A stretch of DNA of 39,116 bases from Streptomyces iconiensis (GTDB lineage Bacteria > Actinomycetota > Actinomycetes > Streptomycetales > Streptomycetaceae): positions 1 to 39,116 of the forward strand of contig NZ_JANCPR020000071.1 in assembly GCF_028657195.3 (NCBI RefSeq). The letters are read 5' to 3'. Position 1 is the stretch's first letter, and each line of letters begins with the position of its first letter. This document shows, one piece after another, positions 1-7,105 of this stretch. The notes under the pieces were generated by a model. It had not been told where the DNA came from. It saw only the letters and a program-made list of their open reading frames with translations, and did no database searches. A program made the position numbers and the translations under genes.

Positions 1-55
1 CCCTCACCCCCTCACCCCCTCAACCCCTCAGCCCTTCAATCCCCCAGCCCCTCAC
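1..55. repeat. C-rich CCCCTCA-like simple repeat
   Basis: The left edge is an almost pure pyrimidine tract made of loose copies of CCCCTCA. It lies directly upstream of the methyltransferase gene. No promoter or reading frame is evident in it. The unit is degenerate, so it is low-complexity sequence and not a well-formed array. It is cut by the window edge. Confidence 0.5.
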
Positions 56-107
56 TCCCGCACCAGCTCCCAGACCCGCGCCCAGCACAGGACCGGAGGA
101 CTGACTG

Positions 108-1046
108 ATGACCCCGCACGCCCACGAGCCGCACACCGACAAACCGCACATCCACCACCCCCACCAGCACCCTCACCACCACCACGGGGGTGAGGGCGAG
201 GCGGCGGATCTCGACTGGAACGCACTTGGGGCGCACCTCGAACGCGAGGCCGAACTGAGCATGCCGTTCCTTGAGGAGACCGCGGCCTGGCTGCGTGACC
301 TCGCGGGGAGTCACGAGGTCAGCCGCATTCTCGACCTGGGCAGCGGTCCCGGCGTCACCACCACCGCACTCGCGCACGCCTTTCCCGGCGCCGAGGTCGT
401 CGCCGTCGACAGTGCCGAGGGGCTGCTCGACCGTGCCCGGGAGCGCGCGGGGCGCGAGGGGCTCGGTTCACGTATCACCGCGCGCCTCGCCCAGCTCCCC
501 GACGAGCTGCCGACCCTCGGCACCGCCGGGCTCGTGTGGACCAGCAACGTCGTTCACCACCTGGGGGACCAGCGTGCGGCGCTCGAAGCGTTCGCTGGGG
601 CGCTGCGCCCGGGCGGTGTGCTCGCGCTGCGGGAGAGGGGGCTGCCCGCACGGTTCCTGCCCCGCGACATCGGCATCGGACGGCCCGGCATCCAGGCGCG
701 GATGGACGCGGCCGAAGAGGACTGGTTCGCGGACATGAGGGCCGCGCTTCCCGGCCATACCCGCACGGTGGAGGACTGGCCGGGCATGCTGGCGGCAGCC
801 GGGCTCGCGCCCACGGGCAGCCGTACGTTCCTCACGGATTTGCCGGCCCCGCTGGACCCCGGCGCACGCGCCCACCTACGCTCCCGCGTCGAACGGGCCA
901 GGGACAGCCTCGCCGAGAGCCTTTCGGCCGAGGACCTCGAAACCCTTGAGGTGCTGCTGGACGACGGCAGCCCCGACGGCCTGATGCGCCGCGCCGACGT
1001 CTTCCTCCTCTCCGCGACAACGGTGCACACGGCGGTCCGCGCGTAG
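108..1046 (+). CDS. class I SAM-dependent methyltransferase with histidine-rich N-terminus
   Basis: Predicted cytoplasmic class I (Rossmann-fold) methyltransferase of 312 residues. The SAM-binding motif I, ILDLGSGPGVTT, lies near residues 71-82. It is followed by an acidic loop (VVAVDSAEGLLDRAR) and a motif IV-like segment (LVWTSNVVHHLGD), then ALRPGGVLALRE, which is typical of motif V/VI. The first 30 or so residues are extremely rich in histidine, with a run of four His, and look like a metal-binding or low-complexity appendage before the conserved domain. The substrate cannot be told from sequence. The start is the ATG at 108, preceded by GGAGGA at 95-100, a good ribosome-binding site. The next gene, a MerR regulator, starts 66 bp downstream under its own promoter, so co-transcription is uncertain. 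Confidence 0.85.
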   Translation: MTPHAHEPHTDKPHIHHPHQHPHHHHGGEGEAADLDWNALGAHLEREAELSMPFLEETAAWLRDLAGSHEVSRILDLGSGPGVTTTALAHAFPGAEVVAVDSAEGLLDRARERAGREGLGSRITARLAQLPDELPTLGTAGLVWTSNVVHHLGDQRAALEAFAGALRPGGVLALRERGLPARFLPRDIGIGRPGIQARMDAAEEDWFADMRAALPGHTRTVEDWPGMLAAAGLAPTGSRTFLTDLPAPLDPGARAHLRSRVERARDSLAESLSAEDLETLEVLLDDGSPDGLMRRADVFLLSATTVHTAVRA

Positions 1047-1075
1047 GGAGCGCGGGGGACCCGCTTCCACGGGTG

Positions 1076-1112
1076 TTGACCTTGACGCGACGGCAACGTT
1101 TCTACTGAAGCC
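1076..1112 (+). promoter_or_regulatory. MerR-type promoter with 19-bp spacer, probably leaderless
   Basis: TTGACC at 1076-1081 is a good -35 element. A weaker -10-like TCTACT at 1101-1106 follows after 19 bp, the over-long spacing typical of MerR-controlled promoters. The spacer holds a partial dyad, TTGACG at 1083-1088 facing CGGCAA at 1091-1096, as expected for a MerR operator. The distance from -10 to the ATG at 1113 is 6 nt and no Shine-Dalgarno is visible, so the transcript may start at the start codon. Autoregulation is inferred. Confidence 0.55.
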
Positions 1113-1898
1113 ATGCGGATCGGAGAACTGGCCGCACTCGTCGGGGTCTCCACCCGTGCGGTGCGGCACTACCACCATCAGGGGCTGCTACCCGAACCCC
1201 CACGCAAGCCCAACGGCTACCGCGACTACGGACTGCGCGACGCCGTACGCCTCGCCCGCGTACGCCGCCTCACCGCGCTCGGCCTCGGTCTCGACGAGGT
1301 GCGCGACGTGCTCGGTGACGACACCGGCGCCGAACTGCGCGAAGTACTGGGCGAGTTGGACGAGGAACTGCGGCGCCAGGAGGAGGAGATCCGGACCCGC
1401 CGCGTCCGCCTCGCCGAACTGCTGCGGCAGGCCGAGGACGGCACGCTCCCGGAGAGCGCGCCCCTCTCGCCCGAACTCACCGGACTGTTCGCACGCGCCG
1501 CCACCTCACCGGCGCACGCGTCCGCCATCGCCGCCAAGGACCGCGACGTGCTCGCTCTCCTGGAGACCTCGGCGCCGCCGGGGGCCCGCGAGAGCGTCGT
1601 CGCGCTCGCGGGTTCCGTGGCCTCGGACGAGGCCACGGCTGAGCGTGCGCAGCACGCGTACGCGCTCCTCGACGCGCTGGAGGACGCCGCGTCCGACGAC
1701 CCCCGCGTACCGGAGGCGGCCCACGCCGTCGCCGCCTGCGTGCCCGAAGAGACCGTCGCCGGCATGCCCGCCGTCGCCGAGGGAGAGAGCCCCATGGCAG
1801 AGCCCTTCGCCCAAGCCCTCTACGCCGAACTCGCCCCCGCACAGGCCGAAGCCGTACGGCAGGCCATCGCGCTGCTCACCCGCCGGAGCACGCCATGA
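1113..1898 (+). CDS. MerR family transcriptional regulator
   Basis: DNA-binding regulator of 261 residues. The N-terminal MerR winged helix is clear: IGELAALVGVSTRAVRHYHHQGLL is the helix-turn-helix and PNGYRDYGLRDAVRLARVRRLTALGLGLDEVRDVL is the wing and helical hairpin. A dimerisation helix rich in Glu/Arg follows at about residues 80-115. The C-terminal 140 residues are Ala-rich and helical and match no effector domain I recognise; there is no cysteine cluster for metal or redox sensing. The gene is 4-nt overlapped (ATGA) with the downstream membrane-protein gene, so the two are translationally coupled and the membrane protein is the likeliest target or partner. The promoter in front carries a MerR-type 19-bp spacer with a dyad, consistent with autoregulation. 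Confidence 0.88.
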   Translation: MRIGELAALVGVSTRAVRHYHHQGLLPEPPRKPNGYRDYGLRDAVRLARVRRLTALGLGLDEVRDVLGDDTGAELREVLGELDEELRRQEEEIRTRRVRLAELLRQAEDGTLPESAPLSPELTGLFARAATSPAHASAIAAKDRDVLALLETSAPPGARESVVALAGSVASDEATAERAQHAYALLDALEDAASDDPRVPEAAHAVAACVPEETVAGMPAVAEGESPMAEPFAQALYAELAPAQAEAVRQAIALLTRRSTP

Positions 1899-2551
1899 GC
1901 GCCGCACCGGCGCGTACCCCGCGGGCCCCTCGTACCCCGCGGGCCCCTCATACCTCGCGCACCGCGCGGATCGTACGGCGGCTGACCCTGCACGAGATAC
2001 GGTCCCTCACCAGCATCGGCCTCTGGATCGCCCGCCGCCGCTCCGGTGTCGGACCCGGCGATGTCGCCGCTCCCTACGCCTCCGCGCAGGCGTCGACGAT
2101 GCTGATCTTCGGTGTCCTCTCCGTCGTCGAGACCGTGGCGCTCGCGCTGATCATTCCCTGGCCCGCCGTCCACCTGGCGCTGCTCGTGCTCGACATCTAC
2201 GGCGTGATCTTCGTACTCGGCATGCACGCGGCCTCGGTCGTCCGCCCGCACGTGGCGACGGAGGACGGTTCCCTGCGCGTGCGGTACGCCGCGCTGATCG
2301 ACCTCCACATCCCCGCGGACCGGATCGCCTCGGCGCACGTCGACCGCCGCTATCCCACCGGCGGGGTCGCCACGGACGGCGACACCCTCACCATCCCGGT
2401 GGCGGGCATCACCAACGTCACGGTCCGCCTCCACACCCCTCACCCCTACCTACGCCCCCTGGGCCGCCCGGCCCAGGCCCTCACCCTCCACCTCTACACA
2501 GACACCCCGGCCCCCCTGGCCACCGCCCTCAACCCCGCAGGCCGCGGCTGA
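1895..2551 (+). CDS. membrane protein of unknown function coupled to MerR gene
   Basis: Protein of 218 residues. A basic, Pro/Arg-rich N-terminus carries a short peptide repeat (RTPRAP, RTPRAP, HTSRTA) from an 18-bp DNA duplication. Two hydrophobic segments follow at about residues 68-90 and 93-113, then a soluble C-terminal part with the look of a small beta-rich domain (TIPVAGITNVTVRLHTPH). I do not recognise the family. The start codon overlaps the stop of the MerR regulator as ATGA, which argues for one operon. The 3' end overlaps the last 102 bp of the convergent WYL regulator gene; the tail here looks genuine. Confidence 0.7.
   Translation: MSAAPARTPRAPRTPRAPHTSRTARIVRRLTLHEIRSLTSIGLWIARRRSGVGPGDVAAPYASAQASTMLIFGVLSVVETVALALIIPWPAVHLALLVLDIYGVIFVLGMHAASVVRPHVATEDGSLRVRYAALIDLHIPADRIASAHVDRRYPTGGVATDGDTLTIPVAGITNVTVRLHTPHPYLRPLGRPAQALTLHLYTDTPAPLATALNPAGRG
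1913..1948 (+). repeat. 18-bp tandem duplication inside the membrane-protein gene
   Basis: Two perfect 18-bp units (1913-1930 and 1931-1948) lie in tandem, followed by a third, decayed partial copy. The unit length is a multiple of three, so it encodes the peptide RTPRAP twice and keeps the frame. Confidence 0.8.
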
Positions 2552-3631
2552 CCCCCGCCCCTCCGCTCCGTGCCGGCGGCCCGTCGCGGCGTCGGCGTAG
2601 CGGCGGGCCAAGTGCGCGAAGGCGTCCCGGAGTTCGGCCGGGCCGACGACCTCGATATCGGCGTCGAACCTCCCGATGGCGGCGGCCAGCCCGGGCCATG
2701 ACCACGAGCCCAGCACGAGCCGGCACCGGTCGGGGCCGAGCGCCTCGACGATCCCGTCGCGGGTGTAACGGGACACAACGGCGGCGGGCAGATCCAGAAT
2801 CACCTCACCCCGGCACGGCCAGTCGCCGGAGCCGCTGGGGCCGCCGGAGTCGCCGGAAGCGGCCCCGGGCCCCCGGAACTCGTGGGAGCCCCGGAACCGG
2901 CCGACCACGAACGCGGCCACGTCACCCCCGGGTACTCCGCGCGGCGTGAAGCGGGGCCCTGAAGGGGTGCGCGGGGTGATCCGGTCGGCACGGAAGGTGC
3001 GCCAGTCCTCGCGGTCGAGGTCCCAGGCCACCAGGTACCAGCGCCCGCCCCAGGCGACGAGGTGATGGGGCTCGGCCCTGCGCGGCGGCGGCGAAGGCGC
3101 GGTGTCGTCGCCGCTGCCGCCGCCGTCGGCTTCCTGTGGCGAGCCGGCGGCGTAGTCGAAGCGCAGCACCTCGCGTGCGTGAACGGCGGCGCTGAGCGCC
3201 ACGAGGACGCCGCTGCCGACCTGTGGTTCGGGCCGGTTCGCGGGCTGTTCGACAGCGGTGAACTGGAGGGCGTCGATACGGTGGCGCAGCCGTGCGGGCA
3301 TGACCTGTCTGACGGTGGTCAGCGCACGCGCCGCCGCCTCCTCGATACCGGCTCCCGTGGTGGTGGCGAGCTGGAGCGCGAGAGCGAGGGCAACGGCCTG
3401 GTCGTCGTCGAACAGCAGCGGCGGGAGTTCCGCACCGGCATCGAGCCGGTACCCACCCTCGGGTCCCCTGAACGCCACGATGGGATAACCGAGTTCCCGC
3501 AGCCGATCGACATCCCGCCGCACCGTACGCGGGCTGATGCCCAACCGCTCGGCCAGCAACGTCCCCGGCCAGTCCCGGCGCACCTGGAGCAGCGAGAGCA
3601 GCGACAGCAGTCGCGCTGAGGTCTTCGGCAT
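2450..3631 (-). CDS. YafY-type HTH/WYL-domain transcriptional regulator
   Basis: Regulator of 393 residues. The N-terminal HTH_11-type winged helix is seen in LLSLLQVRRDWPGTLLAERLGISPRTVRRDVDRLRELG. The middle holds the WYL region (EPHHLVAWGGRWYLVAWDLDREDWRTF, around residue 180-205), with the usual ligand-binding surface RADRI. A WCX-like C-terminal part follows. Gly/Ser-rich linkers interrupt both. The last 35 or so residues are Gly/Glu/Arg low complexity and lie within the 102-bp overlap with the convergent membrane-protein gene. This suggests that an ancestral stop near 2550 was lost. The start is the ATG at 3631. WYL proteins sense nucleic-acid or small-molecule ligands; the target here is unknown. 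Confidence 0.85.
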   Translation of the reverse strand: MPKTSARLLSLLSLLQVRRDWPGTLLAERLGISPRTVRRDVDRLRELGYPIVAFRGPEGGYRLDAGAELPPLLFDDDQAVALALALQLATTTGAGIEEAAARALTTVRQVMPARLRHRIDALQFTAVEQPANRPEPQVGSGVLVALSAAVHAREVLRFDYAAGSPQEADGGGSGDDTAPSPPPRRAEPHHLVAWGGRWYLVAWDLDREDWRTFRADRITPRTPSGPRFTPRGVPGGDVAAFVVGRFRGSHEFRGPGAASGDSGGPSGSGDWPCRGEVILDLPAAVVSRYTRDGIVEALGPDRCRLVLGSWSWPGLAAAIGRFDADIEVVGPAELRDAFAHLARRYADAATGRRHGAEGRGSAAACGVEGGGQGGRGVCVEVEGEGLGRAAQGA

Positions 3632-3798
3632 CCCCCCATCCTGCCCCCCATACCGGCCACAACCTGTCCGCTACGGCGCCCGGCCACGGCGTACGTGTCC
3701 TGCGGTGCCGAACCGCGGGTGGTGCGGCGGGGGAGGGGTGCGGCGCCGCACCTCTCTGTCCGCCGCGACGGCGCTCAGCCACCGCGCACGTACCCGGC

Positions 3799-3856
3799 GG
3801 TGCCGAACCCACGGCACCCCCGTCTTCGGGCGAGGGTGCCGAACCCACGGCACCCC
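3799..3856 (-). terminator. two tandem hairpins downstream of the hydrolase gene
   Basis: The 22-bp unit GGTGCC..GGCACCCC occurs twice (3799-3820 and 3835-3856), with a decayed third copy up to about 3885. Each unit is itself a 7-8 bp stem (GGTGCCG/CGGCACC) with a 6-nt loop. They follow the stop of the alpha/beta hydrolase gene on the minus strand and precede the WYL regulator, so a terminator or mRNA-end structure is likely. The rest of the 291-bp gap (3632-3922) holds nothing recognisable. Confidence 0.5.
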
Positions 3857-3922
3857 GTCATCCGGGCGAGGGCGGCGAACCCACGCACCGTCATCGGGTG
3901 AGGGTGGCGCGGCGACGTGCCG

Positions 3923-4834
3923 TCAGTCGAGGGTGCGGCCGAAGCCGGAGGCGAGGGGCATGCGGAGGCCGAGGGGCGGGGGAGCCGCCAGCGCATCGGT
4001 GAGGGGGCGGCAGAAGTCGCGCCCGCACAGGGTGCCGAGCACGAAGTCGCGGGCGAGCGCGGCCACTTCGGAGGAGTGCTGGCGCAGACCGTGCCCGTCG
4101 GTGTGCACCTCGAACCGGCACACGTCACCGTTCGCCTTCTTGGCACGCGCAGCGAAGCGGAACGAGAGTTCGGGGTCGGTGTGCGTGTCGTCCGTGCCGT
4201 GCACGATGAGCACGTGCCGCCCCAGCAACTGCCGCACGGGCTCCTCCTCGGAACCGACACCTCCGGTGGAGCCACTCCCAGTGGAACCACTCCCGGCGGA
4301 ACCGCCACTCCCAACGGGCCCCGTATCCCCGGCGGGCCCCGTACTCCCAACGGGCCCCGTACCCCCGGCGGAGCCGCCCCCGGCGGCGCCCTCACCCACG
4401 TCGTGCTCACCGGCGAAAGCCGGCAACGCGGGGCCCAGCGCGAGAACGGAAGCAACGGCGGGGTGCCCGCCGGCCCGCAGCGCGGCGCGTCCTCCGACAT
4501 CCACGCCGACGAGGCACACCGGTACGTCCCCGTACCGCCGTACCACCTCGTCCAGGCCCCACTCCGCGTCGTGCGCCGGGTGCGCCTCGTCGCCGTTCCA
4601 GCCGCGGTAGCGGTAGTGGAGGACGTGGGCGACGAGGGGTTCGTCGTGTGCGGCGCGCGCGAGGCGCCGGGCGAGGGGGAGGGCCTGTGCGGTGGCCCGC
4701 AGGGAGCCGCGCCGCGCGCTGGTGGGGGCGCCGCCTCCGGGCAGCACGAGGACGACGCCGTGCGGTGCTGTTCCCACGGCCCCCATCGGCCGCCCCAGTC
4801 GTGCTTCCCTGTCAGGCAACGCTCGCTGAGCCAT
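3923..4834 (-). CDS. alpha/beta hydrolase-fold protein with collagen-like insertion
   Basis: Protein of 303 residues. The fold is supported by an N-terminal beta strand and Gly-rich oxyanion-type loop (VVLVLPGGG, residues 27-35), a nucleophile-elbow-like motif CLVGVDVGG (107-115), an acid-residue region IVHGTDDTHTD (210-220) and a final His in HTDGHGL. The elbow carries Asp112 where most family members have Ser. Either the enzyme uses an Asp nucleophile, as epoxide hydrolases and haloalkane dehalogenases do, or it is inactive. Residues 147-195 form a Gly/Ser/Pro/Thr stretch with collagen-like G-x-x triplets, inserted where a cap domain would sit. Start ATG at 4834. The gene is divergent from adenosine deaminase. 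The substrate is unknown. Confidence 0.7.
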   Translation of the reverse strand: MAQRALPDREARLGRPMGAVGTAPHGVVLVLPGGGAPTSARRGSLRATAQALPLARRLARAAHDEPLVAHVLHYRYRGWNGDEAHPAHDAEWGLDEVVRRYGDVPVCLVGVDVGGRAALRAGGHPAVASVLALGPALPAFAGEHDVGEGAAGGGSAGGTGPVGSTGPAGDTGPVGSGGSAGSGSTGSGSTGGVGSEEEPVRQLLGRHVLIVHGTDDTHTDPELSFRFAARAKKANGDVCRFEVHTDGHGLRQHSSEVAALARDFVLGTLCGRDFCRPLTDALAAPPPLGLRMPLASGFGRTLD

Positions 4835-4970
4835 GCCAGAACGATGGCACGCCCCGCGCCGGAGGTGTATGCCGCGCGATCACCTTTCCGTATCGAAGGG
4901 GCACCCGTGCGCCACTTCCCGTACATCCAAGAGGGCGCATCCGCACAGGAGTTGGGAAAACACATGCGTT

Positions 4971-4982
4971 CTACGCGCGTAG
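4971..4982. promoter_or_regulatory. CTACGCGCGTAG operator, adenosine deaminase copy
   Basis: Perfect 12-bp palindrome with a central CG, one of three identical copies in this window. It ends 4 nt before a -10-like TAGAGT at 4987-4992, which itself ends 6 nt before the ATG at 4999. The operator therefore sits within the promoter spacer, where a bound protein would block RNA polymerase. The binding protein is unknown. Confidence 0.75.
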
Positions 4983-4998
4983 GAGCTAGAGTGCCGTG

Positions 4999-6129
4999 AT
5001 GGTAAGCGATTCCCTCAGTACCGTCCCGAATCCGGAGCAGATCCACCGCGCGCCCAAGGTGCTGCTCCACGATCACCTCGACGGCGGGCTGCGCGCCGCG
5101 ACCGTCGTCGAGCTGGCCCGCGAGAGCGGATACGCAGGGCTTCCCGAGACCGAGGCCGACCGCCTGGACACCTGGTTCAGGGAGGCGGCCGACTCCGGCT
5201 CGCTGGAGCGGTATCTGGAGACCTTCTCGCACACCGTCGGCGTGATGCAGACCCGCGAGGCACTCGTCCGTGTCGCGGCCGAGTGCGCCGAGGACCTGGC
5301 GGCCGACGGCGTCGTCTACGCCGAGGTCAGGTTCGCACCCGAGCAGCACCTGGAGGCGGGCCTCACCCTTGAACAGGTGGTCGAGGCCGTCAACGAAGGC
5401 TTCCGCGAGGGCGAGCGCAGGGCCCGCGAGGCGGGCAACCGTATCCGGGTCGGCGCGCTGCTGACCGCGATGCGGCACGCGGCACGCGCCCTGGAGATCG
5501 CGGAGCTGGCCAACCGCTACCGCGATCTCGGCGTCGTCGGCTTCGACATCGCCGGCGCCGAGGCGGGATACCCGCCCACCCGGCACCTCGACGCGTTCGA
5601 GTACCTCAAGCGCGAGAACAACCACTTCACCATCCACGCGGGCGAGGCGTTCGGCCTGCCGTCGATCTGGCAGGCACTGCAGTGGTGCGGCGCCGACCGG
5701 CTCGGGCATGGCGTGCGCATCATCGACGACATCCAGGTCGCCGACGACGGCAGCGTGAAGCTGGGCCGCCTGGCCGCCTATGTGCGGGACAAGCGCATCC
5801 CGCTGGAGCTGTGCCCCAGCTCCAACCTCCAGACGGGGGCCGCGCCCTCGTACGCCGAGCACCCCATCGGCCTGCTGCGGCGCCTGCACTTCCGCGCGAC
5901 CGTGAACACGGACAACCGGTTGATGAGCGGTACGACCATGAGCAACGAGTTCGCACAGCTCGCGCGGACCTTCTCGTACACGCTCGATGACATGCAGTGG
6001 TTCACGGTCAATGCGATGAAGTCGGCGTTCATTCCTTTCGATGAACGTCTCGCCATGATCAACGAGGTCATCAAGCCGGGATACGCCGCTCTCAAATCCG
6101 AATGGCTGTTCCGTGACACCACCCACTGA
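4999..6129 (+). CDS. add: adenosine deaminase
   Basis: Deaminates adenosine and deoxyadenosine to inosine and deoxyinosine, feeding purine nucleoside phosphorolysis. Length 376 residues, normal for bacterial enzymes. Family motifs are all present: the zinc-binding HDH (His24, His26) in LLHDHLDGG, HAGEAFG with the third metal His and catalytic Glu, RLGHGVRI, ELCPSSN, and VNTDNRLMSG with the metal Asp. The start is chosen as ATG 4999 because a TAGAGT -10 element lies 6 nt before it, implying a leaderless mRNA. A GTG at 4996 is in frame, and AGGAG at 4981-4985 would give an alternative leadered reading. The palindromic operator CTACGCGCGTAG overlaps the promoter. A hairpin follows the stop. Confidence 0.96.
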   Translation: MVSDSLSTVPNPEQIHRAPKVLLHDHLDGGLRAATVVELARESGYAGLPETEADRLDTWFREAADSGSLERYLETFSHTVGVMQTREALVRVAAECAEDLAADGVVYAEVRFAPEQHLEAGLTLEQVVEAVNEGFREGERRAREAGNRIRVGALLTAMRHAARALEIAELANRYRDLGVVGFDIAGAEAGYPPTRHLDAFEYLKRENNHFTIHAGEAFGLPSIWQALQWCGADRLGHGVRIIDDIQVADDGSVKLGRLAAYVRDKRIPLELCPSSNLQTGAAPSYAEHPIGLLRRLHFRATVNTDNRLMSGTTMSNEFAQLARTFSYTLDDMQWFTVNAMKSAFIPFDERLAMINEVIKPGYAALKSEWLFRDTTH

Positions 6130-6183
6130 CCCCGGGTGACCAGCGGTTCGGACACCGCTTCACACCGTGCGTCACGTACCTGA

Positions 6184-6227
6184 AAGCGGCCGGGAAGACT
6201 CGGGAGACCCCCGACCCCCGGCCGCTT
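6184..6227 (+). terminator. hairpin terminator after adenosine deaminase
   Basis: AAGCGGCCGGG (6184-6194) pairs perfectly with CCCGGCCGCTT (6217-6227), an 11-bp GC-rich stem with a 22-nt loop, 55 bp past the adenosine deaminase stop. There is no U-tract, as is common in streptomycetes. Confidence 0.65.
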
Positions 6228-6309
6228 CGACATGTTTGCCACTGCTCCGAGTTCCTGGCTACGTTCGCCGGGCCCGCCCCAGCCTCCGCCGCGAGGACGC
6301 CCGTTCCCG

Positions 6310-6648
6310 ATGAAGCAGGTGCAGATGAAGCAGGTAGTGAAGAAGTCCGTCGGTGCCGCCGTCCTCGGTGCTGCCTTTGCCGCGGCCGGTGCGGGCACCG
6401 CCGCTGCTGCGCCCATCGGCGTGCTCGGCCCCGTCGGAGCCGTCGCGACCGGCGCCGCCGGCGACCTCCCCGTCAAGGACGCCACCAGGAGCCTGCCCGG
6501 CGGTCTCTCCGAGACCGCGACGGCCGGGCACGAGATCGCGACCGGCGGAAGGACCACGCACGACCTGGACAAGCCGCTGAACTCCGGCTCGAAGGTGGGG
6601 GACTCGGCCCCCGACGACAGCCTGCTCGGCGGCCTCCCACTCGGCTGA
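6310..6648 (+). CDS. small secreted protein of unknown function
   Basis: Protein of 112 residues. The N-terminus is a clear Sec-type signal peptide: basic KQVVKK, a hydrophobic run rich in Ala/Gly (AAVLGAAFAAAGAGTAAAA) and a likely cleavage after the Ala-Ala-Ala stretch at about residue 32. The mature part is only about 80 residues, Gly/Asp-rich, with no cysteines and no domain I recognise. It ends with LLGGLPLG. The start is ATG 6310; an in-frame ATG at 6325 is an alternative. GAGGA at 6293-6297 is a plausible but distant ribosome-binding site. The gene is bounded by terminators on both sides and appears to be transcribed alone. Confidence 0.75.
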   Translation: MKQVQMKQVVKKSVGAAVLGAAFAAAGAGTAAAAPIGVLGPVGAVATGAAGDLPVKDATRSLPGGLSETATAGHEIATGGRTTHDLDKPLNSGSKVGDSAPDDSLLGGLPLG

Positions 6649-6760
6649 CGCTGCCCTGCGCATGCCCGCGCCGGCGCCCGGCCGGCACCCGGCCGACCAC
6701 CGCACCCGAGAAACTCCGGTACCGGCACCGGCACCCAGCAGCACACGACGGCGCACGTGA

Positions 6761-6797
6761 ACGGCGGGCGTCCCCTGACTCAGGGGACGCCCGCCGT
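6761..6797. terminator. long bidirectional hairpin terminator
   Basis: The 18-nt arm at 6761-6778 pairs perfectly with 6780-6797, giving an almost loop-free GC-rich hairpin. It lies between the convergent secreted-protein gene (plus) and PspC gene (minus), where a bidirectional terminator is expected. Confidence 0.85.
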
Positions 6798-6829
6798 CTT
6801 CGTACGGGGAACGCCGGTGGAACGCGTCC

Positions 6830-7027
6830 TCACCAGGCGGTCTTCCTGCCCTCTTCGGGGAGCAGCACCCACAGCGCCAGGTAGAGGAGGAACTGTGGGC
6901 CAGGGAGGAGACACGACAGCAGGAAGATGACCCGCATCGTGTTGGGCTTGGTACCGAAGCGCCGTGCCAGAGCGGCGCACACGCCGCCGATCATGCGGCC
7001 GTCGCGGGGGCGGGCAAGTGCGGACAT
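6830..7027 (-). CDS. PspC domain-containing small membrane protein
   Basis: Protein of 65 residues, essentially a lone PspC domain. The characteristic start, ARPRDGRMIGGVCAALARRFG, is followed by one long hydrophobic helix (MRVIFLLSCLLPGPQFLLYLALWVLLPEE). Homologues are membrane proteins linked to envelope stress and some bind DNA or sigma-factor partners. No PspA homologue lies nearby. Start ATG 7027, with GAAGGAG about 8 nt upstream on the minus strand. It is 78 bp downstream of the VanZ gene and may share its transcript. Confidence 0.85.
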   Translation of the reverse strand: MSALARPRDGRMIGGVCAALARRFGTKPNTMRVIFLLSCLLPGPQFLLYLALWVLLPEEGRKTAW

Positions 7028-7105
7028 GGCGATTGCTCCTTCGCTGGTCAGGTGCCGTGCCTTCTGTCTTCGACACTAGGCGGACCAGCGGATACGAGCG
7101 TCCGG

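Noticed and set aside
1037..1048. Partial CGCGCGTAG match as a fourth nucleoside operator
   Set aside because: Only the right half matches and it lies at the end of the methyltransferase coding region, away from any nucleoside gene.
1156..2949. Plus-strand reading frame of 597 codons
   Set aside because: It runs through the MerR, membrane-protein and WYL genes in another frame; the product is Arg/Pro low complexity.
3775..6126. Minus-strand reading frame of 783 codons opposite adenosine deaminase
   Set aside because: It is antisense to a clear adenosine deaminase gene and out of frame with the hydrolase; no recognisable domain.
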